From: Vitreimonas flagellata
Lineage (GTDB): Bacteria > Pseudomonadota > Alphaproteobacteria > Caulobacterales > Aquidulcibacteraceae
Direction: 5' to 3'
DNA length: 64,000 nt
Assembly: GCF_004634425.1 (NCBI RefSeq)
Contig: NZ_SBJL01000002.1
Location: 806,001 to 870,000, forward strand
The notes beneath the pieces were generated by a model. The model worked only from the letters and a program-made list of their open reading frames with translations, was not told the DNA's origin and did not search any database. Below are positions 63,931 to 64,000 of this stretch, piece after piece. Made by a program: the position numbers and the translations under genes. Numbering within the stretch: the first letter of the stretch is position 1; every line of letters starts with the position of its first letter.

Positions 63931-64000
63931 TCCGCTTCGTCTTCGCGCTCGGCCGCCTGGAATGCGGCGACGGTGGCGAAGGTGACGATGTCCGACACGG
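63927..64000 (-). CDS. C-terminal fragment of an unidentified protein (cut by the window edge)
   Basis: The last 23 codons are visible, ending ...SDIVTFATVAAFQAAEREDEAD before TAA at 63927-63929. The stop overlaps the AmpG-like stop by 3 nt. The sequence is too short to assign a family. Confidence 0.6.
   Translation of the reverse strand, partial: VSDIVTFATVAAFQAAEREDEAD

Noticed and set aside
1-64000. CRISPR array, IS element or prophage
   Set aside because: No direct-repeat array, transposase, integrase or phage gene was found on either strand.

Overview
The window is a GC-rich, densely packed alphaproteobacterial chromosome segment. Gene content and order point to the Caulobacterales / Hyphomonadaceae lineage. 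The evidence is the hemE / pyruvate-dikinase-regulator junction that carries the replication origin in Caulobacter and Rickettsia, the mnmE-mnmG-rsmG-parA-parB block, a CtrA-type TTAA-N7-TTAC box and several GANTC (CcrM) sites in the hemE upstream gap, and hslV/hslU, secB and a Tim44-like gene next to the origin. No rRNA, tRNA, CRISPR array, insertion sequence or prophage was seen.

Layout. Positions 1-8000 hold an accessory metabolic block: a thioesterase (cut by the window edge), an SDR, a cytochrome P450, a fatty-acyl-CoA ligase, a PQQ/heme alcohol dehydrogenase and a dicarboxylate symporter. Together they could hydroxylate, oxidise and CoA-activate a hydrophobic substrate. Positions 8000-8400 hold two tandem, related, apparently undescribed small-protein genes behind a CRP-like box and a hairpin that covers the first ribosome-binding site. 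Positions 8.4-14.8 kb are the chromosome segregation/tRNA-modification operon (mnmE, mnmG, DUF3088, rsmG, parA, parB), with six parS-like sites between 11 and 17.3 kb. Positions 14.8-18.4 kb carry inserted metabolic genes. Positions 18.5-22.6 kb hold rho, hemJ, hemH and hemE, followed by the predicted oriC (22582-22926). Rightwards run the ppsR-type regulator, maf, aroE, coaE, dnaQ, secB (opposite strand), a Tim44-like gene, an Smr gene, a GGDEF/EAL protein, hslV, a peroxiredoxin and hslU.

Positions 33-44.4 kb hold a PfkB kinase, an ATP-grasp gene, nth, DUF2244, dapB, an 800-bp non-coding gap with strong hairpins and possible gene remnants, dnaJ/dnaK, alkB, an M48 protease and a dienelactone hydrolase. 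Positions 44.6-50.7 kb hold an aldo/keto reductase, a secreted protein built from six PPC-type repeats, grpE/hrcA and a secreted protein that looks like a degenerate aspartic-protease fold. At 50.7-52.1 kb an orphan AAA-type ATPase with a C-terminal winged helix faces rph across three 21-bp palindromes.

Positions 52-58.5 kb hold rph, an XRE/DUF2975 pair, rdgB, hemW, and an LpoA-like / rsmI / yraN / BON-lipoprotein cluster that resembles the E. coli yraM-yraL-yraN-yraP neighbourhood; here yraN is broken by two frameshifts. The right end has a ComM-like gene that has lost its Walker A segment, a hybrid histidine kinase, an AmpG-like transporter and the tail of an unidentified gene.

The strongest leads for new biology are the small-protein pair with its structured leader, the palindrome-flanked ATPase, the structured gap upstream of dapB, and the origin/parS architecture. 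The two decayed genes (yraN, comM) are clear sequence-level anomalies.
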